DNA from: Chitinophaga oryzae
GTDB taxonomy: Bacteria; Bacteroidota; Bacteroidia; Chitinophagales; Chitinophagaceae
Reading direction: 5' to 3'
Assembly: GCF_012516375.2 (NCBI RefSeq)
Contig: NZ_CP051204.2
Location: 6,324,001 to 6,388,000 of the forward strand
Length of the DNA stretch: 64,000 nt
Under the pieces are notes generated by a model, which saw only the letters and a list, made by a program, of their open reading frames with translations, had not been told where the DNA came from and did no database searches. The translations under genes and the position numbers were made by a program. Shown piece by piece: positions 21,133-30,900 of this stretch (positions within the stretch are counted from its first letter, which is position 1; the number at the start of each line of letters is the position of its first letter).

Positions 21133-24100
21133 ATGAACAGACAAGAAATACCCGGTCAGGAAACAACTATTGATTATTGGAAAAATCAGTCAGGACACTA
21201 CCAACCTTACTCGGCCACTCCCTTTATGACAGCAGGTATCAGCCAGCAAGAAGCAAGAACGGTTAGGGTGTCACTTCCCGGACACTTAAACGAAAGTGTC
21301 CGGACACTTTGTAATCAATCCAAACCGCTTATATATATCTTTTATTTAACTACCTATATACTGCTCCTGTACCGGTACCGCAAAAAACAATGCCTGTCCG
21401 TATGGACGCCTCACCTACATTTTCTCGATAGTGACCAGGGATATAACACGCCTGTTTACATAAATATTTTTCCGGAAGAAAATGATTCTTTCAAAACACT
21501 TTTCAACAAAGTAAAGGCATCGGTACTTCTGGCACATCAACATCAGCAGATAGCAGCTGAAGAACTTTTCATGTATCTGAACACAAACATGCCCGGCACG
21601 GAGAAGGCCTCCTTTATGATGAACGACGCCAATGGCTCACCTGCCAGGCTGGAGGGCTCTCTTCTGCTGCAGGTAATCAACGGCGATGAACAGCTGTTTC
21701 TTCAATTCTCAGATGCCCACGGCCGATATAATTTGCACATGCTGCAAAACGTACTTGAAAACTATAAATATTTGCTGCAACAAATCACTATTGATCAGGG
21801 CGCAACAATATCCGGTATCAGTTTTATCCGGCCGGAAGAAAGAGAAAACATCATTAACTTCAGCCACCTCTCTTTAAAATCAGCGTTTACCGGGACCATC
21901 CTATCTCCGGTATCCTGCAACTTAACCGGGCAGCACCGTATTTTATTTTTGAATGAGCAGCTGGAGCTGGTCCCTGTTGGCATGACGGGCAATATGTATC
22001 TGATACCAGATGGCCCCCAGGCAGATGACAATTCCGCTGAGACATACTTTGACAGAGAAAATATCTGCTTCACAGGTCATACCGGCAGATGGAATGAAAA
22101 CGGGCAGCCTGAAACCGATAAATGCTTCGGCGACGCCATCAGAAGCGAAATCCGGGACACATTGCTAAGGCATCCGTTCATCCGTGATGCGATATTGGTA
22201 GCGCGGCCTCATATCCCTTCCGGAGAAACGGCCACCGCCTATTATTCCTTAAAACCCAAAAATCACCAGGAACACCCTGAAACAGCAACGCCTGTCTCAT
22301 CCGGAGAGGGAAATCACTCCGATGATTTTTTTGCATTGCTCAAAGAACTGAATGACACTGACGAGCCTATCGACGTCAGCCTGCCGGTTATCCGCAGATT
22401 TGAGGAAATCGCTGCAACCTGTAAGGACCGGACCGCGCTAAAATGTAACGACCTCCATTTCTCCTATCAATTCCTTAACAATGCCGCTGACAATTTTGCT
22501 GTAGGCCTCTCCCGAAAAATACCTATACAACGCGAAGATCTTGTGGCCATTGTGCTGGAACGTTCCGCGGAACTTGTCATCAGCATACTTGCCGTATGGA
22601 AACTGGGAGCTGCCTATATCCCGGTAGACCCCTCCTATCCGGAAGAAAGAATAGCCGGTATTCTGGATGCAGCAAAGCCCCGGGCTATTATTGCGGAAAC
22701 AGGCATATCCTGGCAAACATCTCCCTTGCTGCACAGCTATGCAGCACGTATCGTCGTCACCGGGGAGCTGGGTACAGCCACCGGCGTCCCGACCCCGGTT
22801 ACTCTCAGTGGAGATGACCTGGCCTATGTCATCTTTACCTCCGGCTCCACAGGCGTACCCAAAGGCGTTATGATAGAGCAAAAAGGAATGCTGAATCATA
22901 TCCTTTCGAAAGTCGGGGAAATGAACATCACCGACCACGGCATCGTTGCCCAGAACGCATCACAATGCTTCGATATCTCCATCTGGCAAATGTTTTCCCC
23001 GCTTATTGCAGGAGGGAAACTGGTGATATATGATGAACATATCGTCAATGAACCGGAAATCTTTATTCAGCATGTACATCGTGACGAAATAACCGTATTG
23101 GAGATCGTACCCACTTATCTTACGGCCATGCTGGACATTATAGAAACATGGCCTCAGAGCCCGCTATTTAGCCGGATGGAAATACTGATTGCCAATGCCG
23201 AGACCTTAAAGCCCAACCTTGCCGCAAGATGGTTCTCCCGCTTTCCAGCCATTCCCCTGGTAAATACATACGGGGCCACAGAGGTTTCGGACGACACTTC
23301 CCATTACATTATGCACAGCATGCCGGATACCGCTACTATTCCGGTATGTCACCGACCTATCCCCAATTTCCGTGTATATATCCTGGATGATAACTACAGG
23401 CATTGCCGCGAAGAAGAAGAAGGACAGATTTACCTATCCGGCCCCTTTGTAGGCAGGGGATACCTGAACGATGCAGAAAAAACGGCGGCTGTATTCGTCC
23501 ATGATCCATTCCGGGAACCCGGCTCGACGATAAAAATGTATAAAACCGGCGACTATGGTAAATTTCTCCCGGACGGAAGAATGGAATTCATCGGCAGAAA
23601 AGATCAACAGGTTAAAATAAACGGGCAGCGGGTAGAACTCGGAGAAGTCGAACACGCACTGACAAGCCTTCCTCCTGTAAAGGACGCCGTAGTGCTGGAC
23701 GTGATTCACCCGGAAACAACCTCCTATCTGCACGCATTTGTCATCCCTTATCATAAAGATGAGCAGGACCTCCACACCATTACTGCCATGCTCACAGGAA
23801 AACTGCCCTATTATATGATTCCTGCACAAATCTCCTTCCTGGAAGAATACCCCCTGAACCAAAACGGTAAAGTAGACCGAAAAATACTGCGGGAAAAATA
23901 CATTCCCCCGTCCACCAAAGACATGGCAGATATGCTGAAACAGTACCTTCAGCAACAACTTCCGTCTCATCCGCTACCAGACTTTTTTGTGCAACTGGAA
24001 GCCCTTCCGCAGGACGAAAACGGACATATTATTACAAGCCTCCTTCCTCTGCCGCCAACCGACATCAAACATACCGCGGTGCAGGACCTGCCCCAAAGCC

Positions 24101-25779
24101 CCGTGGAGAAAATACTGGCAGAGATATGGCGGGAAGTACTGAATAAAGAAACGGTGCTCCTCTCAGACAACTTCTTTGAAACAGGCGGCCACTCCTTAAA
24201 GGCATTGAAGCTTGTCTCCCGGATCAACAAAACGCTGCATGTAAAGATGGGCCTCGGCACAGTCTTTATGCATCCCACCATCCGTCAAATGGCCGCTTTT
24301 ATTGCCAACGGCAACAACTCGCGGTATCAAAAAATCCCGCTGCTGCCACCCCGTCCCTATTATGAAACATCCCGCTCCCAGAAAAGATTGTTCTTAAGCG
24401 CTACAGGCAGCCACAACGACATCAGCTACAATATGCAGTATGTATTCCGGTTCAGGACACAACTGGATGCTGCAGCCATGAGTAAGTCTTTGCTCTACCT
24501 GATAGAAAGACACGAGATACTGCGGACGGTGTTCATCCATCAGAACGGGGATATCATGCAACAAATACATTCCTCCTCCGAATGCGGCTTTGAGCTTACT
24601 ATCATCAATGTTGTGCCCGACAACAAAGCTGAACCGGAAATAATAAACATTATCACTGCCGACAGAAATAGACCGTTCGATCTTGAAAATGGCCCCCTGC
24701 TGAGAGCTACGCTTATCCAGTGTAATAATGAACAGTCGGTGCTCCTGCTGTCTCTCCATCATATTATCGGAGATGGATGGTCAGCTGAGATCATCTTCAC
24801 CGAAATATCGGCATTATACGCGTCCTTTGTTGCCGGTAAACCAGCATCACTCAAGCCGCTGCCTATACAGTATAAAGAATATGCCAGCTGGCACAATGAA
24901 CTGATCACCAGTAAGGAGGTAGCCGGCCAGTTGGCCTATTGGCGTAACCAGTTACAAAACACTGCCAGTCAGCAACTGCAATTTGACTACTATTCTCCCG
25001 GCGGAACAGCATCCGGGTCCAGAGCCGCTTATCTGCAGTTCAACGCTGCGCAGCTGTCCGCCATAAATCATCTCTGCAGAGAAACCAAAGTAAATATTTT
25101 CCCTTTCCTCCAATCCATCGTCAACTTCCTGATTTACCTCCACTTTGATAAAAAAGATATACTGCTGGGCATCCCCACATCGGGCAGGAACCATATAGAA
25201 ACAGAAGGACTTATCGGCTTCTGTCTGAACCCCGTAATATTACGCAACACCGTTACGGAGGACCTCTCATTCGCAACCTGGCTGACCACTATCAATCAAA
25301 CATTTATTGGCGCCCTGGACAATCAGGACTATCCATTCGACATACTGGCAGCCGAATTAAGACAACAACAGAGCGACAACGGACACCTGTTTAATGTTTG
25401 GCTGGACTACCATGATCTCAGCGGCCTTACCGGCAACGAGGAAAATGAAAATGTACCGGAGACGGAGGACGTGGCGACCGAAAGCCTGAATGGCGGCAAA
25501 TATCCACTCGATTTCATTTATGATAAAAATGGACCGGAAATGGGCCTTACCTTATGGTACAACACCTCGCTCTTCTCTGAAGAAACCGCCCAAAAGCTGC
25601 TACTGTCACATGAATTCGTTCTCTCCACTGTTTGCAGCGATCCCGCTATCAGTTTGGCAACATTAAGGAAAAACACAATGGAACATATTACTGCTACTCA
25701 ACAGGAAAAGAAAAACAGATTTATGGAAGAGCGGCTGGAACGGCTTTTGAGGATACAACAGAAACAGCAGCCATCCTGA
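21133..25779 (+). CDS. NRPS, partial C-[relic A]-A-[relic A end]-T-C
   Basis: Synthetase of 1548 aa, the only NRPS gene here on the plus strand. Residues 1-240 are a C-terminal condensation lobe without HHxxxDG. Residues 262-378 look like a decayed A-domain segment around motifs A6-A8 (VPVGMTGNMYL, TGHTGRW, IRSEIRDTLLRHP). A complete A domain follows at 395-925 (FTSGSTGVPKG; NQNGKVDRK). Residues 930-972 are a second A9/A10-like end in which the A10 lysine is replaced (ENGHII). Then T 985-1055 (GGHSL) and C 1065-1500 (HHIIGDG). Pocket residues D-I-W-E-I-N-T-D-D equal those of the nested A in the 8413-16488 gene. The end is a charged tail rich in E, R and Q. It converges on the methyltransferase fusion with a 38-nt gap. 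Confidence 0.95.
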   Translation: MNRQEIPGQETTIDYWKNQSGHYQPYSATPFMTAGISQQEARTVRVSLPGHLNESVRTLCNQSKPLIYIFYLTTYILLLYRYRKKQCLSVWTPHLHFLDSDQGYNTPVYINIFPEENDSFKTLFNKVKASVLLAHQHQQIAAEELFMYLNTNMPGTEKASFMMNDANGSPARLEGSLLLQVINGDEQLFLQFSDAHGRYNLHMLQNVLENYKYLLQQITIDQGATISGISFIRPEERENIINFSHLSLKSAFTGTILSPVSCNLTGQHRILFLNEQLELVPVGMTGNMYLIPDGPQADDNSAETYFDRENICFTGHTGRWNENGQPETDKCFGDAIRSEIRDTLLRHPFIRDAILVARPHIPSGETATAYYSLKPKNHQEHPETATPVSSGEGNHSDDFFALLKELNDTDEPIDVSLPVIRRFEEIAATCKDRTALKCNDLHFSYQFLNNAADNFAVGLSRKIPIQREDLVAIVLERSAELVISILAVWKLGAAYIPVDPSYPEERIAGILDAAKPRAIIAETGISWQTSPLLHSYAARIVVTGELGTATGVPTPVTLSGDDLAYVIFTSGSTGVPKGVMIEQKGMLNHILSKVGEMNITDHGIVAQNASQCFDISIWQMFSPLIAGGKLVIYDEHIVNEPEIFIQHVHRDEITVLEIVPTYLTAMLDIIETWPQSPLFSRMEILIANAETLKPNLAARWFSRFPAIPLVNTYGATEVSDDTSHYIMHSMPDTATIPVCHRPIPNFRVYILDDNYRHCREEEEGQIYLSGPFVGRGYLNDAEKTAAVFVHDPFREPGSTIKMYKTGDYGKFLPDGRMEFIGRKDQQVKINGQRVELGEVEHALTSLPPVKDAVVLDVIHPETTSYLHAFVIPYHKDEQDLHTITAMLTGKLPYYMIPAQISFLEEYPLNQNGKVDRKILREKYIPPSTKDMADMLKQYLQQQLPSHPLPDFFVQLEALPQDENGHIITSLLPLPPTDIKHTAVQDLPQSPVEKILAEIWREVLNKETVLLSDNFFETGGHSLKALKLVSRINKTLHVKMGLGTVFMHPTIRQMAAFIANGNNSRYQKIPLLPPRPYYETSRSQKRLFLSATGSHNDISYNMQYVFRFRTQLDAAAMSKSLLYLIERHEILRTVFIHQNGDIMQQIHSSSECGFELTIINVVPDNKAEPEIINIITADRNRPFDLENGPLLRATLIQCNNEQSVLLLSLHHIIGDGWSAEIIFTEISALYASFVAGKPASLKPLPIQYKEYASWHNELITSKEVAGQLAYWRNQLQNTASQQLQFDYYSPGGTASGSRAAYLQFNAAQLSAINHLCRETKVNIFPFLQSIVNFLIYLHFDKKDILLGIPTSGRNHIETEGLIGFCLNPVILRNTVTEDLSFATWLTTINQTFIGALDNQDYPFDILAAELRQQQSDNGHLFNVWLDYHDLSGLTGNEENENVPETEDVATESLNGGKYPLDFIYDKNGPEMGLTLWYNTSLFSEETAQKLLLSHEFVLSTVCSDPAISLATLRKNTMEHITATQQEKKNRFMEERLERLLRIQQKQQPS

Positions 25780-25817
25780 CCGGAAACGCGGAGGGTGGCA
25801 GCAATGCTGCTCTCCTG

Positions 25818-27902
25818 CTATAAATCCAGGACACCGGGCAGTTTATGCAGGTCCGTTTCTCCATGCTGACCAAACGGCCAACGGTCCACCTTTTTCCACT
25901 CCATAGCCATCATATCAGCACCGAACATTTCTTTTAACTGCTTCGCTATACCGGTGGTATCTAAGGGGAAATATTTTTGTGGCCGCCCATTTACATCAAA
26001 TAGCTGTTTCATCAACAAATCAGTTCTGAATGTCTCTCCCATATGCGGGCTGTTACAGGAGAAAACCGCTTTTGTATTCCCCCGGACGTCCAGCACTTCG
26101 CCTGACAGAATATAATCCGGGTGATAGCCATCCTTCGCCGTTGTTCTTCTGAAGGAGACAAAGACCTGTTCTCCTTTATCTACCGGGATACCGGCTTCTG
26201 CGACTGCAAAATATACAGGAAGATGATGTGTCTTTTTCAGGCTGTCAATCACCAGCTGCCCATCTGAGAAAGCGTTGATCCATAATACCAGTCCGGTAAA
26301 CACTTCTTTTCTTCGTATGTTCAGTATCACGTTTGCCCCTGCGTCCATCTCCAGATGTGTTTCATAACTGATATCCTCCACCTCTCCCGCCTCAGAAATA
26401 ATATGCTGCACTGAAAAATTTTTCAGGCACATCCGCAGGTCAAATATTTTCCCGGCCTGCAGAAAAACCTGCTTGATATAATGCAATGAAACAGGGCTCA
26501 GTCCCTGCCGGCAACTGTTGGGCGGTAATGAGGCAGCAGCTATCCTGGTACAATAACGGTTAGGAATAAACCGAAGTGATTTTCCGTGTTGCTGCTTTAA
26601 TGCATTTATCAGGCTGATACATCCGTCTGCGCTGGCGATATTACCGGCCAGTGCAGACACCACAAAATCAATAGGTTCCGGCAATGCCACTTTGGTAGCG
26701 TCTCCATGGATCAGGAAAATTTTGTCTGATAGCCCCAGCTGCTCAACCAGGTTTTTCGCCTGATGAAAAGCGGTTTCTAACATTTCCACGGCATATACTT
26801 TCCGGGCGCCTGCGTCTATGCAATGTCGGGCAAGGATCATTTCTGTTCCTGTTCCGGGGTCCAGTACTACTTTATCTTTTACCTTCGAAGCCAATGCAGC
26901 TCTGTAGCCGTTTACCCGCATCGGATCTTTCGCCATGGACTGATAGATAAACCCATCATATAGTCCGTATTCCCCCAAAGAAGGTACAAATTCTGTCTTC
27001 TCCACCTCCGCGTAGAAAACAGTCAGTACAGGGCTGTCGGCAGAAGCTCCGGAACCGCCCGCATGAACACTGGCCAAACGTATGTGATCGTGTTTCATCA
27101 CTTCCCGGCCAATCGCTTCCTCTCTGCTGACGCCGGCTGACGGCTTGATGGCGGCCCGGCTGACAGGAACATCCACAGCTGCGGTGGATAGCAGCATTCT
27201 TACGGAAGGCAACAATGGTTGTTGCAGATAGTGAATAAAAGAAGGGGCCAAAAGCAGGAAACTAAGTTGATGTTTTTCCACAAATGCCGGAAAGCTGTCC
27301 CATCTGTCCTCTCTTCCGGTATCTGATATTATCAGATTGGCGCCACTAAGCAATGTCATAAACAACAGCACCAAAGCGGTACTGTCTGAAGGCGCCCCCA
27401 GCAGCAGGCAACGATCCTCCGGTATCATTCCATGTTCCGCTATATGAACTGTCACCGCTTCCAGCAATGACTGGTGGCTCAGCAATTCCCCGGCCTGCAT
27501 GCAGGAACAACCCAGTGCTATCTGTGAAGGACGGGGAGCCTGCCAGGTTTCGGCGTCACTAAAATCATTCCTGATATCTGAAAAAAAAGCAGACAGATCT
27601 TCTGTCGTTAAATGTTGTTCTCCTGTAAGTGCCGGCAATCCGTCCATCACGGGACCAGGTACACAGATACAGCCAGCTTTCAGGATGCCGATCAAGGCGA
27701 TCACTGCTGCTATCGAAGGCGTACAAGGCATCACCACGATGCTGCCCGCAGCAATACCCCGTTTTTTCAGATATGCTGCAAATTCCCATGAATAGCTGTC
27801 AAGTACGTTATAAGTAATGCTCTGGTCCTCAAAAACCAACGCCGTCCTGTTCGGCGCCCGCTTTACCTGCTCTTCTAATAATGATATAACCGTTGTTTCC
27901 AT
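25818..27902 (-). CDS. Degenerate adenylation half-domain fused to a PRMT-like methyltransferase
   Basis: Protein of 694 aa with two parts. Residues 1-250 follow the start of an NRPS adenylation domain (LLEEQVKRAPNRTALVFED, then ILKAGCICVPG), but the A3 P-loop is destroyed: GCSCMQAGELLSH stands where TSGSTGxPKG belongs. Motifs A5-A10 are absent, so it cannot adenylate. Residues 305-694 resemble the class I, protein-arginine-methyltransferase-like fold: YGLYDGFIYQSMAKD, VVLDPGTGTE (SAM motif I), YAVEM and HGDAT, followed by a beta-rich half. The PRMT double-E loop is not conserved (SALAGNIASAD), so arginine is unlikely to be the substrate. It starts 27 nt after the preceding NRPS gene, which suggests methylation of the peptide, perhaps with the A remnant as a docking platform. 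Target and timing are inference. Confidence 0.85.
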   Translation of the reverse strand: METTVISLLEEQVKRAPNRTALVFEDQSITYNVLDSYSWEFAAYLKKRGIAAGSIVVMPCTPSIAAVIALIGILKAGCICVPGPVMDGLPALTGEQHLTTEDLSAFFSDIRNDFSDAETWQAPRPSQIALGCSCMQAGELLSHQSLLEAVTVHIAEHGMIPEDRCLLLGAPSDSTALVLLFMTLLSGANLIISDTGREDRWDSFPAFVEKHQLSFLLLAPSFIHYLQQPLLPSVRMLLSTAAVDVPVSRAAIKPSAGVSREEAIGREVMKHDHIRLASVHAGGSGASADSPVLTVFYAEVEKTEFVPSLGEYGLYDGFIYQSMAKDPMRVNGYRAALASKVKDKVVLDPGTGTEMILARHCIDAGARKVYAVEMLETAFHQAKNLVEQLGLSDKIFLIHGDATKVALPEPIDFVVSALAGNIASADGCISLINALKQQHGKSLRFIPNRYCTRIAAASLPPNSCRQGLSPVSLHYIKQVFLQAGKIFDLRMCLKNFSVQHIISEAGEVEDISYETHLEMDAGANVILNIRRKEVFTGLVLWINAFSDGQLVIDSLKKTHHLPVYFAVAEAGIPVDKGEQVFVSFRRTTAKDGYHPDYILSGEVLDVRGNTKAVFSCNSPHMGETFRTDLLMKQLFDVNGRPQKYFPLDTTGIAKQLKEMFGADMMAMEWKKVDRWPFGQHGETDLHKLPGVLDL

Positions 27903-27929
27903 GTAGGTAAATGTTATAGGTCAGCATAC

Positions 27930-30900
27930 TCAGTTTCCGTCATCGAAGTTAAAGCTGGTGGTTATTTGCGTGCCCGCTGTCCGGCTAAGGCCGTCGTCTG
28001 CCACCTGGATATCCGCAATTATTTTTTGTGGCTCTGACGAAAGCATATACGACAGCTTCATGAACTGTTCTGTCAATTCCTCCATACGGCGCCTGTTATA
28101 GCGGCCTGCATTAAAGTCAAAATAAAGCCGCAGCCGGGACCCGGTGTAAGAAAAAGCAAAGCGGAAATCAACCGTACTGACATGATAACCGGTATCGAGT
28201 GCTTCCAGCTGAAGTCCCTGCATATTGGGGTACCGATCAGCTTCTTCACTGCTTTCCAGCAGCATGACAATATCCAGCAGCGGATACCTGCCTCTTTCTC
28301 TTGTCAGCCGCAGATCTGTCACCAGCCTGTCGAAGGGATAGTGATGGTGCTCGTAAGCTCTCAGGGCAATGCCCCTCACCCGTGCCAACAAGTCAGCGAA
28401 GGATTCGTCTTTATCGACGATGATCCTTATTGGCAAATTGTTTAAATAACTGCCGAGCTGTCCGTCCAGTTCTGCAAAATCCTTAATGGAAGCCGGTACG
28501 GCAATTACGAAATCACACTGTCCCGTCTGCTTATGAAACAATACCGACATACATGCCATCAATGTCATAAACAAGGAAGCGTTTGACTCATGGCTGATAT
28601 TTGTTAATACCTTCACTACTTCATCATCTATTTCCTGCACGATAAAATCTCCCCGGGGCTTTTGGTCAACATGTCCCCACGGATAATCTACCGGAAACTT
28701 CAATCTTTCCGGGATGGTATTAAACATTTCCAGCCAGAATGAGCGCATATCCTTGCCGCTTCCTGCATCAAGGAGCCGGTTCTGCCAGGCCGAAAAATCA
28801 CGGTACTGAAGCTCCGGCGGCAGATATTGGCTATCGGGCGACTGCTGGTAGATGTTATAAAGCGTACATATTTCCTGCAATAAAAGGTCCATTGAATGAC
28901 CATCTGTAATGATATGGTGTATATTAAAAAGCAGCAGATGATCATCTGTTCCCAACACATATACGATAACCTTCATTAGCGGACCGAGCTGGAGGTCGAA
29001 GATATCATGCACATGCCTTTCCATCAGCGCTGCTGCTGTTGCCGCTGTTTTATTTTCATCGTAGACAAAAAATGATCGCCGGAACTGTTCCGCCTGTGGA
29101 TCGAGTACCCGTTGATATGGCAACCCATTACGGCTGACGAATATAGTTCGCAATATTTCATGTTTTTCAAGCAATGCCCGGAAAGCCTTCTCCAGCGCTT
29201 CCCGGTTGAGAGAGCCCGTCAGGCGGTAGCCCACCGGGACGTTGTAGGATAGTTGCCCGTTATCAAGCCGGTCTGCCACCCAGAGGCCCTTTTGAAAGTG
29301 AGACATTTCATAGTAGTCCTGCTCTTCTATGGCTGTCACCTGTTCTTCTCGTCCATGGCGCGCAGCAGCGATGATCCCTGCTATTTCTTTAACGGTAGGA
29401 TGCAGAAATATCTGGCTTAGGGAAATTTTTTTATCAAACACCTGCTGAATATGTGAAACCAACTGAATGGCTTTTAAGCTATTTCCCCCGGATTCGAAGA
29501 AATTATCAGTCAGCCCTGTTTCGGCAACATGCAATACTTTCTCATAAATACCTTTCAGGATTTCCTCTTCCTGTGTCCGTGCCGGGGCCAGGGCCTTCTT
29601 TTCTTTTTCCTTCAATGGAATTCCGGCAAGCGCATGTTTATCGATTTTCCCGTTTCTCGTCAGGGGAAAACTGTCTATTTGCAGAAAATGATCCGGGACC
29701 ATATAGGCCGGTATTACTCCGGACAGCGCTTCCCTGACCTCGCCGACGCTCAGTCTGTCCTTTTCTGCAACAAAGTATGCCACCAGTTCCTTTCCGTTAC
29801 GGAATTCCCTGGGCATTACCAGTACCTCCTTTATGCTTCCTGCCTTTATGAGGGCAAGCTCTATTTCCTGCAGCTCTATCCGGTGGCCGCGGATTTTGAC
29901 CTGACCGTCTTCCCTGCGGACAAAAACGACCTGATGGTCTTCCGTAAGCTTCCCGATATCACCTGTACGATACATTCTCACATTGTTATACTGTGGCATA
30001 TGAATAAATCTCGAAGCTGTCAACTCCGGATCATTCAGGTATCCACGGGCTAAACTGTCACCATAAATAAATATTTCGCCCTCCACTCCCGGCGCACAGG
30101 GTTGCATATCCTGGTCGAGGATTATTGCTCCGCAGTTTGATAAAGGTTTTCCCACCGGCACATTATCAGCATGTGTAGTTGTTATTTTATAGCAGGTAGA
30201 ATAGGTAGTGTTTTCAGCCGGCCCATACAGATGCAAAAAATTCACTCCTGGTAGTTCCGTTACCATCTTGTTCATATGCCAGGGAGAGTTCATCTCCCCA
30301 CCTACCAACAAATGGCCGACAGTGGCCAGCACTTCCGGGGCAGTCGCGATAATGGTATTAAACCAGGCTGTGATCAGAAAAACAGTGTCAATATCAAGTT
30401 TTCTGATTTGCCGGCCAAGGGAAGCCATATCGTATAGTTCTTCAGCCGGGACAATATAAAGCCGGCTGCCATGCAACAGGGGAGCCCATATTTCAAAAGT
30501 GGCCGCATCAAAGGCCGCCGAACTGGTTTGCAGAAAGCGTGAGCAGTTATCAAGAGGAATGACACAAGCGTCATCTGCCAAATTCAGTATATTACGGTGC
30601 TCGATGACAATCCCTTTGGGAAAGCCGCTTGACCCTGATGTATAAATGATACAGGCCATGTCGTCGGGAGCCGGCGTAGCCGACAACATCACATCCTCCG
30701 AATAGGCAAGACAGTGACCGATCTTCACCATCCTGCAGCGGTTGTTGTCCGGGTCAGTAAAAGTATCGCCGTTCCCAAGGAGGAAAACTGTACTGGCACT
30801 CTCGCGAAGCATGTACCGTACACGGTCTGCCGGGTAACCAAGATCCACAGGCATGTATGCGGCGCCGGCCTTCAGGATACCCAGCATACCAATGACCAGC

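Noticed and set aside
25798..25810. Inverted repeat GCAGCA-A-TGCTGC between convergent NRPS and methyltransferase genes
   Set aside because: A one-base loop and no T-run; too short to call a terminator.
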